This document shows, piece by piece, positions 44,402 to 53,220 of a stretch of DNA of 61,500 nt. The number at the start of each line of letters is the position of its first letter. Within the stretch, counting starts at the first letter, position 1. The notes beneath the pieces were generated by a model, which was not told where the DNA came from, searched no databases, and worked only from the letters and a program-made list of their open reading frames with translations. A program made the position numbers and the translations under genes. The stretch is from Kiritimatiellia bacterium. Lineage in GTDB: Bacteria > Verrucomicrobiota > Kiritimatiellia > RFP12 > UBA1067. The stretch is from contig JAKSOY010000002.1 of assembly GCA_024405255.1 (NCBI GenBank), forward strand, positions 1 through 61,500, given 5' to 3'.

Positions 44402-45646
44402 TCACAGGACGATCCGATCGCATTCTTCCCCTGAAACCGTGTACTGGCGCACGGTCAAATGTCCGCCCTTCACGTCGCAGCGCGTCAGCGTCGCATCCCT
44501 TGCCGTGCACCCGCCGCCCACCACGAGCGCGTAGGGGTGCAGCTGCTTGGTGGCATCCATCGAATGACGATGCAGATGCGCCCCCAAGACGAGCGTGGTC
44601 CCGGCGGTATCCAGCAGGGCCTGCAGCTTGTTGATGCGTGCGAGCGGTTGCTGCCAGACCTTCCCGTTCGGCAGACGCGTATGCGGCGGGATGTGCATGA
44701 TCGCAATGCGGAACTTGGCCTTCTTCCATTCGTCGCTCGCCACTTCACGAGCCAGCCACTCGGTCTGTTCGACGAGATAGGACTCGAAGTCCACCATCCC
44801 GGAATACTCGATGTGGTCGTCGGTCTTGTCCTCTCCCGTGTCGACGAACACGATTCGCGCAGATCCGAACGTGAGCGCCCCGTAGAAGTGTCCGTTCTGC
44901 TGCGCAATGTAGTCGCGCAGATGGCGCGCGAAACAGCCACGCGTCTCATGATTGCCGCGCAGATACCACATCGGCGCCTGCGTGTGTTCGGCACAGTACG
45001 CGAGCGGCGCGAGCAGATCGCGCTGCACGCCCGGTTCGTCGTCGACATGGCTCATGATGTCGCCCACGAAGACGGTGAACGAGAGGCCGGTCATCTGCTT
45101 CGCAAGCGCAGGATAGAGCGACAGATTGTTATGCACGTCGTTGAACATCGCAAAGGAGAACGACCCGTCCGCCGGCAGCAACGCGTTGAGTTTCCCGAGG
45201 CGCGTATCCTCTTCACCCGAGTAGGCGACTTTGTACGGACCGAAATTCGTGAACGCGCGCGAGGTCACCCGATACTGCAGCGGACGCGTCGGATCATACC
45301 CCCGCACCGTGATCTTGTGCACTGTATCGTAGGCATCGACAAGCAGACCGTCGCGCTGGTTCCACGCGCGCTTCCATGTCTGGCCGCCATCCTGGCTCCA
45401 GTCCACCCAGCCATTCGCCTTCTCACGCGTCATCCAGACCACGGCAAAGACGTCGGATCCCAGCAACTGCACGTGCGGATCGACGCTGATAAGACGATTC
45501 GGATGCAGCTTCGCCATCACTTCCGGCACCTCGGGCCGCGCCTCTTTTTTCTTTGCGGCAACTTGAGCCGGCGTCTTCGCCTGCTCCGCCCACATCGTCG
45601 ATGCCGCGGCCAACGCCGCACCCGTTAAAAACTCTCTCCGATTCAT
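44402..45646 (-). CDS. Tat-exported metallophosphoesterase
   Basis: This 414-residue protein begins MNRREFLTGAALAAAS, a twin-arginine leader, and then has a fibronectin-like N-terminal part (about 45-145) followed by a calcineurin-type metallophosphoesterase: FAMFNDVHNN, FVGDIMSH, YLRGNHETRG, IMHIPPH and LGAHLHRHS supply the metal ligands. The architecture resembles purple acid phosphatases and related secreted phosphodiesterases. Folded export fits loading of metals in the cytoplasm. It is the last gene of the run from the sugar kinase, 24 bases after the di-haem protein, and ends just before the secA promoter. Confidence 0.87.
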   Translation of the reverse strand: MNRREFLTGAALAAASTMWAEQAKTPAQVAAKKKEARPEVPEVMAKLHPNRLISVDPHVQLLGSDVFAVVWMTREKANGWVDWSQDGGQTWKRAWNQRDGLLVDAYDTVHKITVRGYDPTRPLQYRVTSRAFTNFGPYKVAYSGEEDTRLGKLNALLPADGSFSFAMFNDVHNNLSLYPALAKQMTGLSFTVFVGDIMSHVDDEPGVQRDLLAPLAYCAEHTQAPMWYLRGNHETRGCFARHLRDYIAQQNGHFYGALTFGSARIVFVDTGEDKTDDHIEYSGMVDFESYLVEQTEWLAREVASDEWKKAKFRIAIMHIPPHTRLPNGKVWQQPLARINKLQALLDTAGTTLVLGAHLHRHSMDATKQLHPYALVVGGGCTARDATLTRCDVKGGHLTVRQYTVSGEECDRIVL

Positions 45647-45670
45647 CTCTGTCTACCTTTCAGTTCATGA

Positions 45671-48600
45671 TTAAAGCGTACCTTGCGTTCCACCCAGCAG
45701 CAGGACCTTCGTGCTGGACGGGATCAGATCCGGTTCTGTCGTTACGAGGCGTCCCCCGCGTACGCGGATTTCGCTCACCCCCACGGGCGCAGACGTGAAG
45801 ACGAGGTCGTTTGGACCGGTCTTCTCCACCCGCGAAGCTCCCAGCAGGTCTTTGCCCGAAATTTTCACCGAACCATTCCGCGTGTCGATGACAAGCGTGC
45901 TGCCAAGTCCCCACGTGATCTTCCCGGCAAGCGCCTTCTGCGCCGCCGCGAGGTTCTCGCCGAACACGCCGAAGCTGGCCTCGCCTGCCACATGTACGGA
46001 CGGGCTTTTCGCCACGGCGGTCGCATCCTTCACGAGGAGACAGCCGCCTTCGACACGCGTCGCGCCCGTGTACGTGTTCGAGCCGAGGAGGACCAGCGTC
46101 CCGTACCCCGCCTTCGTGAGTCCGCCGCCGGTCGACGCCGGATCTTCCGCCAAGACGCCCGGCAATTCGGCCCAGGAGTCGAGTCCGACTTCAATCCGCG
46201 CACCGCCTGCCTGCACGCGCGTCGCGATCGTCGGCTGGATGAACGGCACCAGCCGCCGACTGGTTTCATACGTCGCCAACGTGCCGCCATTGAAGTTGAC
46301 GCTCGTTCCCACGGCACCCTTCACCGTGATGTCGCCCGACACGAGACGTCCCTTCCCTTCAACCGTCACACTGCAGTTCCAGCAAGTATCGGCACGCCCC
46401 AGCGACAGATGCGGCGTCGAGAAGAAACCCGTGCCGCCGACGCGCAGATGACCTTCACCTTCTTCGCCCACGTACACGCACGCATTCGGATTCGTCAGAC
46501 GGAACGAACCGCCCGTCTGGTTGTACCAGCCGATGTCGCCCGCATAGCGCCCCACCACGGCATAGCTGTTCATCCGCACTTCGCCGCCCGTCTGGTTGAA
46601 CACGCCCAGGCAGCTCGGATGGGGTTCGTTCGAAAGTTTCGAGTAGCACCCGATCTGCAGCATCCCCGTGCCCTTCTCGCAATCCAGCACGCCGCCCGTG
46701 AGTTCGAACTCCGCCGGCTTGCCGGAAACGCCTTCCAGAATCAGCGCACAGAGCGGCGCCTCTTGTCCTTGCGCCTTCAATCCCGGGCGTGAATTTCCAA
46801 GCGACAACGTGCCACCGGCCATCCGATACGTACTGGCCTCCTGCTTCGTCCCGTAGAGGTGCACGCAGTAGCCGTCCAAAGCGCCTTGCGTCTGGACGAG
46901 ATGCCCCGCCGCCTGACGCGCAGGATCGCCCAGAACGAGGCTGTGGAACGGACGCGGCTTCGCCTCCTTCAGCGTCAACGGCGCCGCCGCCGCATTCGTG
47001 ACGACGGCAATCGGCTCGGCCCACTTCGAACCTGCCGACCCGACAACGCGCGTCGGCACATTCGTGCTCCACACCCAGGCGGCATCGCCGTCCGGCTCGC
47101 CGTCCGTGCGGAAACGCGCGCGCCGCAGCAGACCCCGGTTCCAGAAAGCGTAGTCCTCCGGCGTCCAGTCCACCCGTTCGTCGTACGCGCCGCAGAACGG
47201 CACGCCCAGGTCCACCCAGCACGCGAGCGTACGCAATTCGGCGTCCGTCAGACCGGGTGCATGCCCCTTGTCGAGCTTTTCGGAGAACAGCTTGCTCTTG
47301 CGCGAACCGCGCCAATCCGACGGTACGAGCGAGGTCGTGGCGCCGTTGTCGATCCAGTTGAGCATCGGATGCGCCGGATCCCCCACCCAGAGGTTCTCCC
47401 ACCAGACGGCCGCGCCCCCGAACTTCTTCGCCATCGCCTTGTCGCCAAAGCGCGCATGCGTGAGGCTCAGATAGGACTGCGTCCACCACCGCTTCGCCTG
47501 CGGATCGCGTACGCAGGTCGCCGTGAGATCGGGAATCTTGTCGTTCATCGGATTGTGGCAACGCACGCACCGGCGGTCGAGAATCGGCTGCACTTCGCGC
47601 GAGAAGCTGAAACCGTCTTTCGCGGGCGGCAGCGTGGTCTGGGCCACCGGACGATGCTCCATGCGATAGTCAGGCGCGTCGTTGAGCGACTCGTGGCAGC
47701 CGACACAGCTCGCCACTTCGCCCGGCTGCAGCAGCGTCCAGCTGCGCATCGTCTGCACCATGCGTCCTTTCGCGTCGAGCAGCTGCAGATAGAACGGCGT
47801 GCGCGCCGGCAGGTTCACCGCCACGGACCCATCCTCGGCCACAGGGACTTCGCCCAGCACTTTCTTGACCATCCACGTGCTGTTGCCGTGTCCAGGCGGC
47901 GTCGCATTCATCGCAAAACCTCCAGGACCGTACACCACGCTACGCCCGACGCCGGCGGGACGATACGCGAACGACACGACGCGCATCGACTTCACCGTAC
48001 CACGCGGCACGCCTTTCATCGATTCGCCCTGGTAGACGTCGGCGATCGTGATGGTGCCCGTCTTGAGCGTCTCGTCCGGACGAACCGAACTGCGCGCCGG
48101 CAGATTGCGCACGCGCACCGGGATCGGACGACCACACGAAATCTTCCCGTCTTGCGCCACCAGCACTTCACGCGCCCCGTGCACATCGGTCCACACGAGA
48201 CCGAAGTCGCGATCCGACGAGACGCCTTTCGTGCGCCGCAGACGCGCGATCACCACGCTGTCTTCATTGACCGGATAGGGATAGCAGTAGATCTCGCCCT
48301 GCTGGCCGAAATTCCCGTCGCGTTTCACAAAGTGGGCGCGGCGAAGCGGGGCGACTTCCCAGCAGCCGGCGGTCTCTTCGCGTCCCTCACGCGGATCGAA
48401 CCGCATCAGCTGGCCTGGCTCCCACGAGTGGTGGCCCGTGCCGAGCGCGAAGAAGAGCGGACTGCCCGGCACCATGCGCGCCTGCAGGATCGAATTCGGG
48501 AAATAGGAGTTGCCGCCATAGACGGCGCGCTGATAGGTGCCGTCGGGGTTCATCGAAAACACCGGCTGCGTGTAGATCTGGCCGCGGTCGTTGTATTCCC

Positions 48601-49333
48601 AGCGCATGTAGAAGACGCGTCCGTCGTCCGTCAACGTGGGGAAGTAGTTGTTCACCTGGTCGTAGGTGATACGCGTGATCTTCGAACCGTCCGCCTCGCA
48701 CCGATAGAGGTTGAAGACCTCGTTCCACCAGCAGTCGACGATCTGACCGCAGCGTGTCGAGTTGAAGAGGATGCGTCCATCGGGCAGATAGCATCCCTCG
48801 ATGTCGGCCGCGCCGAGACCGAAGGTCAACTGCTTGACCTGACGCGTCGCCAGGTCCATCGTGTAGAGATGGAAATCGTCCTGACGGTCGCTCGCCTTGA
48901 AGGAAAAGAGCAGACGCTTCCCGTCGGGCGAAACATCCACATCGCGATAGCACCCCGTGGTAGACGACAGCAGCGTCGTCTCTTTCCACAGTCCGTCCGG
49001 CTGGTATTCCGCGAGGCAGACGGACGAACCGGGCGCGCGGTAGGAACGCTGTTCGAACGCGTCGGAAAGTTCCGAGAGATGGAGGAACGTGCACCGTCCT
49101 CCCTGCACGTAGTGGCGACAATAGACCCAGGTCTTCGACATCGCCACAACGGGTTTCAGACGCTCCGCACGGCGGGCGAGCTTTTCCGCCCGCCAGGCGG
49201 CCTTTGTCGTATTCGTCGGAATCGGTCCGTCGGTCGCGATCCACGCGGCCTCCATTTCATCCATCGTGCCATCCGCACCCGCACAGGCGAACGCCAATGT
49301 CCCCATCAAAACGGCCGTAAGTAGACGATTCAT
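45671..49333 (-). CDS. Secreted TolB-propeller/di-haem (HzsA-related) protein with beta-strand repeat tail
   Basis: This 1220-residue protein has a signal peptide (about 1-19), a beta-propeller region (about 60-470) with PD40/TolB-like rungs (DVDVSPDGKRLLFSF, YFPTLTDDGRVFYMRW), and two c-type haem sites: C543VGCH547 and C589VRCH593 in VQPILDRRCVRCHNP. This part resembles HzsA-related proteins of PVC bacteria, homologues of the hydrazine synthase alpha subunit without known role. Residues about 830-1215 are autotransporter-associated beta-strand repeats (LTKAGYGTLVLLGSNTYTGA). No C-terminal anchor or barrel is visible. Cytochrome maturation and an electron partner would be needed. AAGGGGGT precedes the ATG. 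The cargo ATPase gene upstream ends 18 bases away. Confidence 0.75.
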   Translation of the reverse strand: MNRLLTAVLMGTLAFACAGADGTMDEMEAAWIATDGPIPTNTTKAAWRAEKLARRAERLKPVVAMSKTWVYCRHYVQGGRCTFLHLSELSDAFEQRSYRAPGSSVCLAEYQPDGLWKETTLLSSTTGCYRDVDVSPDGKRLLFSFKASDRQDDFHLYTMDLATRQVKQLTFGLGAADIEGCYLPDGRILFNSTRCGQIVDCWWNEVFNLYRCEADGSKITRITYDQVNNYFPTLTDDGRVFYMRWEYNDRGQIYTQPVFSMNPDGTYQRAVYGGNSYFPNSILQARMVPGSPLFFALGTGHHSWEPGQLMRFDPREGREETAGCWEVAPLRRAHFVKRDGNFGQQGEIYCYPYPVNEDSVVIARLRRTKGVSSDRDFGLVWTDVHGAREVLVAQDGKISCGRPIPVRVRNLPARSSVRPDETLKTGTITIADVYQGESMKGVPRGTVKSMRVVSFAYRPAGVGRSVVYGPGGFAMNATPPGHGNSTWMVKKVLGEVPVAEDGSVAVNLPARTPFYLQLLDAKGRMVQTMRSWTLLQPGEVASCVGCHESLNDAPDYRMEHRPVAQTTLPPAKDGFSFSREVQPILDRRCVRCHNPMNDKIPDLTATCVRDPQAKRWWTQSYLSLTHARFGDKAMAKKFGGAAVWWENLWVGDPAHPMLNWIDNGATTSLVPSDWRGSRKSKLFSEKLDKGHAPGLTDAELRTLACWVDLGVPFCGAYDERVDWTPEDYAFWNRGLLRRARFRTDGEPDGDAAWVWSTNVPTRVVGSAGSKWAEPIAVVTNAAAAPLTLKEAKPRPFHSLVLGDPARQAAGHLVQTQGALDGYCVHLYGTKQEASTYRMAGGTLSLGNSRPGLKAQGQEAPLCALILEGVSGKPAEFELTGGVLDCEKGTGMLQIGCYSKLSNEPHPSCLGVFNQTGGEVRMNSYAVVGRYAGDIGWYNQTGGSFRLTNPNACVYVGEEGEGHLRVGGTGFFSTPHLSLGRADTCWNCSVTVEGKGRLVSGDITVKGAVGTSVNFNGGTLATYETSRRLVPFIQPTIATRVQAGGARIEVGLDSWAELPGVLAEDPASTGGGLTKAGYGTLVLLGSNTYTGATRVEGGCLLVKDATAVAKSPSVHVAGEASFGVFGENLAAAQKALAGKITWGLGSTLVIDTRNGSVKISGKDLLGASRVEKTGPNDLVFTSAPVGVSEIRVRGGRLVTTEPDLIPSSTKVLLLGGTQGTL

Positions 49334-49351
49334 CGCGAGACCCCCTTTCTC

Positions 49352-50077
49352 TTACCGATAGGTTTCTAGATACTTTTGGGCAATGAAAGCAGGATCGTGG
49401 TTTGTGTCAAAGGTCGCCGCGAGGCGACCCGCCTTGAGGAAATGGACACGCGAGGCCGCGGCCGCGACAACGGGATCGTGCGTGACGAGCAGGATCGCGC
49501 TTTTTTCATCCTTGTTCAACGTCTGGAGCAATTCACAGAGGCTTTTCGCCGCCGCCGCATCGAGGTTGCCGGTCGGTTCGTCGGCGAGAATCACATCGGG
49601 CTCGGTGAAAAGCGCGCGCGCAACGGCGACACGCTGGCGCTCGCCGCCCGAAAGTTCGTTCGGCAACCGCCCTTCCTTTCCGCCAAGGCCCAGCTTTTCG
49701 ACAAGCGACGCCAGACGCGCGGCATCCACCTTGCCGTGATCGAGCTTCACCGGCAAGGCGATGTTGTCCGCAACCGTCAACGTTTCAAGCAGATTGAAAT
49801 CCTGGAACACGACGCCCACATGACGCCGCCGGAACTTCGCCGCCGCGCGGTCGCCCATCGCCGTCACCTCTTCGCCGCCGACAAAGATCTGTCCCGCCCG
49901 TGGCGTCAGCAGACCGGCCGCCAAATGGAGGAATGTCGACTTGCCGCTGCCGCTCGGCCCCATCAGCACTTCGAACGCACCGGGTGCAAGCGTCAGCGAA
50001 AAGTCATTCAGCACCGACGTCATCGCCTCGCCCTTGCCATAGCTCTGGCAGACGCCTACCGCTTTCAATGCATCCAT
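49352..50077 (-). CDS. LolD/MacB-type ABC transporter ATP-binding protein
   Basis: This 241-residue cytoplasmic ATPase has Walker A GPSGSGKST, the signature LSGGERQRVAVARAL, Walker B VILADEPTGNLD and the following TLNKDEKSAILLVTHDP, the pattern of LolD, MacB and FtsE ATPases that power lipoprotein release, efflux or divisome signalling. The C-terminal tail (about 215-241) is short. No permease gene lies beside it, so its partner is unknown. The ATG at 50077 is favoured over a longer frame from 50128 because it starts the conserved domain and follows GAGAGG. It lies 47 bases after the truncated DUF21 gene. Confidence 0.88.
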   Translation of the reverse strand: MDALKAVGVCQSYGKGEAMTSVLNDFSLTLAPGAFEVLMGPSGSGKSTFLHLAAGLLTPRAGQIFVGGEEVTAMGDRAAAKFRRRHVGVVFQDFNLLETLTVADNIALPVKLDHGKVDAARLASLVEKLGLGGKEGRLPNELSGGERQRVAVARALFTEPDVILADEPTGNLDAAAAKSLCELLQTLNKDEKSAILLVTHDPVVAAAASRVHFLKAGRLAATFDTNHDPAFIAQKYLETYR

Positions 50078-50124
50078 TTTGACAAACCTCTCTTTCGATG
50101 ATTCCGTACTGACGACCCGTATCG

Positions 50125-50796
50125 TCACGCTCCTTCGGGCGGCTCCGGCTGATCCAGTGCCGACAGCAATTTGTCCGCGGTGACGGTTTCGCCTTTCTTC
50201 CGCAGAACGAGAATGCGCGCAATGAGCGCACTTTCGAAATCGGTCAGACGAACGCCGTCCTTCCGGTCCGCAAGAATCTGAAGAAGATCATCCGGCGTGA
50301 CCTTCAGGCGCGAGCTTTCTTTTTTCTTCGGTTCAAAAAGTCCGGTCAGGAAGAGCGCGATTTCCGTCAGCGGACGCATCACCCAGGCGAACACGCGATA
50401 GCACAACGCGAGACGCAGCATACGGCGCAACGGACGCGCTGTACAGAAGAGCTTGGGCAGATACTCGCCGAAGACGAGCATCGTACAGGCCGCGCAAAAA
50501 CTCCAGGCCGTACGTGCCCCGACGCTTGCCGCATCGGGAAACGCATGCGCCGCCAATGCCGCCGACGCCGCGGAAAACGTGACACTTCCCAAATTGTTTC
50601 CTACGAGCAGACACGTCAGCGTCCGGGCGCGATCCCGCAGCGCCTGTTCGATGATCTTCGCCTTCGAACTTCCTTCGCGGACCATGTGCAGCACGCGTCC
50701 GCGATTGAGCGAAAAGAATCCCGTCTCGGAACCGGCGCAGAATCCCGCCAATGCCAGAGCGGCCAGAAGAATGACGACCTGGAGGACTACCATCAT
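50125..50796 (-). CDS. DUF21 (CNNM/CorC-like) membrane protein without CBS domains
   Basis: This 223-residue protein has the DUF21 transmembrane domain (about 1-150) with CAGSETGFFSLNRGRVLHMV and LLVGNNLGSVTF, shared with its upstream neighbour, but ends after a short cytoplasmic tail and lacks the CBS pair and CorC/HlyC domain. It probably forms a heteromer with the full-length protein, or is a shortened paralogue; CNNM/CorC proteins move magnesium or other divalent cations. Its ATG overlaps the TGA of the full-length gene (TGATGATG), giving translational coupling. The short tail contains VTADKLLSALDQ, which is not a recognised domain. Confidence 0.82.
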   Translation of the reverse strand: MMVVLQVVILLAALALAGFCAGSETGFFSLNRGRVLHMVREGSSKAKIIEQALRDRARTLTCLLVGNNLGSVTFSAASAALAAHAFPDAASVGARTAWSFCAACTMLVFGEYLPKLFCTARPLRRMLRLALCYRVFAWVMRPLTEIALFLTGLFEPKKKESSRLKVTPDDLLQILADRKDGVRLTDFESALIARILVLRKKGETVTADKLLSALDQPEPPEGA

Positions 50797-52061
50797 CAGT
50801 CATCCTCCTCCGTTTTACGGACGGCTTCATCCGTTTCCTTCAGCAGATTGTAGTCGGACTCCGTCTTCGGGTATTTCAGCACTTCAAGCTTCACCTGTTC
50901 CACACGGCGATGACGACGCTTCAGCACCGTCGCACGACAGTCGTCCGCTTCGAGAGACGCTCCCACCGGCGGAATGCGTTCCGCATGAAACGCGACCCAG
51001 CCCGCCAGACGGTCCGCATCGCCCGCATCCAATTCAATGCCAAGCTCGCGATTGATCTCCTCCAGACTCGCACGACCGTCGATGATCCAGGCATTTTTCG
51101 CAACACGCTGAAAGGACGGTTCGTCGTTGCTGTTCGCAAACACGCCCGGCCCCACGATGATTTCCATCACGTCGTTCAACGTGATGATGCCCGCCGTGCC
51201 GCCGTATTCGTCGGTCACGACTGCCAGGGGCTTGTGACTCGTGTGAAAACGTTCAAGCAGATCGTCGAGCGTAATCTGCTCAGGCACGAAAAGCGCGTTT
51301 TCGATCTTCCGCGTCTCTTTGCTGATAATGCCCGTGATCGCATCCGGCGTGCGCCGATAGACGGGCAGATACGCACGACAGGCCGTGTCGAGAATACGAT
51401 CCCGCTCTTCCTGCGGTAGCTCAAGATCGTAGCCGACGATGTCCACGCGCGGCGTCATTTCGTCGTTCGCATGCAATTCCGAAAGGCGCAGAACACCTTC
51501 AATCATCTCGGCATCCGTTGCCGAAAACGCCCCCTTCTCCGAAATGGCGTCCAGCACCGACACGAGTTCCACATCCGAAAGTGCCCGCCGCTCACGCTTC
51601 AGCTTCGACGCAAACACTTGCGACATCAGAGCAAACACCTTGTTGAACGGCGTGAGCGCCGCGCGGACAAAAAGGAGGAAACCTGCACTGGTCGGTGCCA
51701 GCTGTTCGGCATACCGCAGCGCCAGACGTTTGGGCGTGATTTCGCCGAACAGCAACAGGAAGACCGTCATCACGGGTACGGCCACGACGCCTCCCCAAGC
51801 CGGGAAGGCGTCTGAGAACAGGCCGTAGCCAACCGTCGCGATGGCGAAATTGACAAACGTGTTCCCCACGAGCAACGTGGAAAGCAACGTCGCCGAATCC
51901 TCCACGCAGCGCCCAATTCGCGCATCCGCCTTCGGACTGCGCGCACGAATCCGTGCGCGCTGCACGCCGGTCAGCGAGAAGAGCATCGTCTCGCAACCGG
52001 AGAAAAACGCCGAAAGGACAAAGAGGACGACAAGCGCCGCAATGGAGAGAAGCGTCATCAA
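50796..52061 (-). CDS. HlyC/CorC (CNNM)-family protein with DUF21, CBS pair and CorC domain
   Basis: This 421-residue membrane protein has a DUF21 domain of three or four helices (about 1-180, with FFSGCETMLFSLTGVQRARI and LLVGNTFVNFAI), a CBS pair (about 200-325, beginning MTPRVDIVGYDL and with AVVTDEYGGTAGIITLNDVME) and a C-terminal CorC_HlyC domain (about 335-410). The family functions in divalent cation transport or sensing, with CBS domains binding adenine nucleotides. It starts 3 bases after the sugar kinase stop and is coupled to the shortened DUF21 gene. Length is typical. Confidence 0.92.
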   Translation of the reverse strand: MMTLLSIAALVVLFVLSAFFSGCETMLFSLTGVQRARIRARSPKADARIGRCVEDSATLLSTLLVGNTFVNFAIATVGYGLFSDAFPAWGGVVAVPVMTVFLLLFGEITPKRLALRYAEQLAPTSAGFLLFVRAALTPFNKVFALMSQVFASKLKRERRALSDVELVSVLDAISEKGAFSATDAEMIEGVLRLSELHANDEMTPRVDIVGYDLELPQEERDRILDTACRAYLPVYRRTPDAITGIISKETRKIENALFVPEQITLDDLLERFHTSHKPLAVVTDEYGGTAGIITLNDVMEIIVGPGVFANSNDEPSFQRVAKNAWIIDGRASLEEINRELGIELDAGDADRLAGWVAFHAERIPPVGASLEADDCRATVLKRRHRRVEQVKLEVLKYPKTESDYNLLKETDEAVRKTEEDD

Positions 52062-52064
52062 TTC

Positions 52065-53138
52065 TTATCGCTGCACACGGGCGTTGCCGGCATAGACATC
52101 CCACACCTGCTTTTCGTCCGCCGGCTCCGCGTAGTCGTTCAGCGAACTCGCCGCCATCACGCCCGACGCCCAGCCGAACTGCGCGCACTTCTCGCCGTTC
52201 CAGCCCTTGAGCACGCCATAGAGAAGACCGCCCGTGAAACCGTCGCCGCCGCCGATGCGGTCCAAGACGTCAATGTCACGCGGCTCTTCGACGAACCACT
52301 TGCCGCCAGCACGCACGATGGCACCCCAGAGGTGGTGTCCCGCCGAAACGACCTGACGCAGCGTCGTCGCATACATCTGCGCATTCGGATACTTCTTGGC
52401 GACCTTCTCGATCATCTCCTTGAAGGATTCGATCTTGCCCTTGAGGTCCTTGCCGCCGGCTTCGGGGCCCTTGAACCCGAGGCAGAGCTGGAAGTCCTCT
52501 TCATTGCCCACGAGGATGTCCGCCACGGACGCGATCTGATGGAACGCCTTCGCAAGTTCTTCCTCGCGGCCCTTCCAGAAGGTCGCACGGTAGTTGAGGT
52601 CGAAGCTCACGAGGGTGCCGTACTTCTTCGCCGCCTTCGCGAGCGCAAGACAGCACTTCGTCGTCTCCGGGCTCATCGCCGCGATCAAGCCCGAGAGGTG
52701 GAGGATCTGAACGCCGTCTTCACCGAAGATCTTCTTGACGTCATAGTCCTTCGCATCGAGCGTACGGCCGACTTCACCCGCACGGTCATTCCACACGCGC
52801 GGCGCCCGAAGGCCGAATCCGCTATCCGCAATGTTGAACTGGTGACGGTAGCCCCACGGACCTCCCTGCGCCACATCCGGGCCCACATAGGCGATGTTAC
52901 GCGCACGCAGCTGCGCCTTGATGAAGGCCGCCATCGGGCTGCCCTGCACGAACCGCGTCATCACGAGGCACTCCGGCCCGAGGGACGACGTCACGTTCAA
53001 CACGTTCGTTTCGGCGCTCGTCGCCTGCAGCAGGAAGCGATTCGAATTGTGCACCGCCATGCGATTCTCGGGCGTAATGCGCAGCCCCATCGAGGAAACA
53101 CAGGCAACGGCGTACTTGCAGTTCTTACGGACTTTCAT
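52065..53138 (-). CDS. PfkB-family sugar kinase (KDG kinase-like)
   Basis: This 357-residue kinase has the ribokinase-fold landmarks: SFDLNYRATFW (the DLNYRxxLW motif of 2-keto-3-deoxygluconate kinases), VADILVGNEEDFQLCLG and the catalytic D in DRIGGGDGFTGGLLYGVL. It phosphorylates a sugar or sugar acid with ATP in the cytoplasm. The N-terminus is unusual for the family in starting MKVRKNCKYAVACVSSMGLR. The ATG at 53138 has AAAGG at suitable spacing and an extended TATAAT promoter upstream. KDG kinase activity would suit uronic-acid breakdown, but no partner aldolase or dehydrogenase lies nearby, so the substrate is open. Confidence 0.82.
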   Translation of the reverse strand: MKVRKNCKYAVACVSSMGLRITPENRMAVHNSNRFLLQATSAETNVLNVTSSLGPECLVMTRFVQGSPMAAFIKAQLRARNIAYVGPDVAQGGPWGYRHQFNIADSGFGLRAPRVWNDRAGEVGRTLDAKDYDVKKIFGEDGVQILHLSGLIAAMSPETTKCCLALAKAAKKYGTLVSFDLNYRATFWKGREEELAKAFHQIASVADILVGNEEDFQLCLGFKGPEAGGKDLKGKIESFKEMIEKVAKKYPNAQMYATTLRQVVSAGHHLWGAIVRAGGKWFVEEPRDIDVLDRIGGGDGFTGGLLYGVLKGWNGEKCAQFGWASGVMAASSLNDYAEPADEKQVWDVYAGNARVQR

Positions 53139-53175
53139 CAGAATACCTTTCAGTTGTTGGATAAAGTGTAGTTGA

Positions 53176-53181
53176 ATTATA
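53176..53181 (-). promoter_or_regulatory. Extended -10 of the sugar kinase operon
   Basis: TGT-TATAAT on the minus strand (hexamer 53181-53176, TG at 53184-53183), 37 bases before the ATG at 53138. TTGCAC lies at 17 bp spacing. Confidence 0.7.
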
Positions 53182-53220
53182 ACACAGCCACCTAGCAGGT
53201 GCAATACTTATCAGATTCGT

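Noticed and set aside
41110..44634. 1174-residue plus-strand open frame antisense to secA
   Set aside because: It is a mirror of SecA codons without motifs, and it runs over the secA promoter and into the next gene.
46859..49324. 821-residue plus-strand open frame antisense to the di-haem protein
   Set aside because: No recognisable protein; the reverse strand has a signal peptide, haem motifs and a ribosome site.
49352..50077. ABC ATPase as MlaF partner of the MlaE-like permease
   Set aside because: It is 39 kb away, in another operon, and its signature is closer to LolD/MacB than to MlaF.
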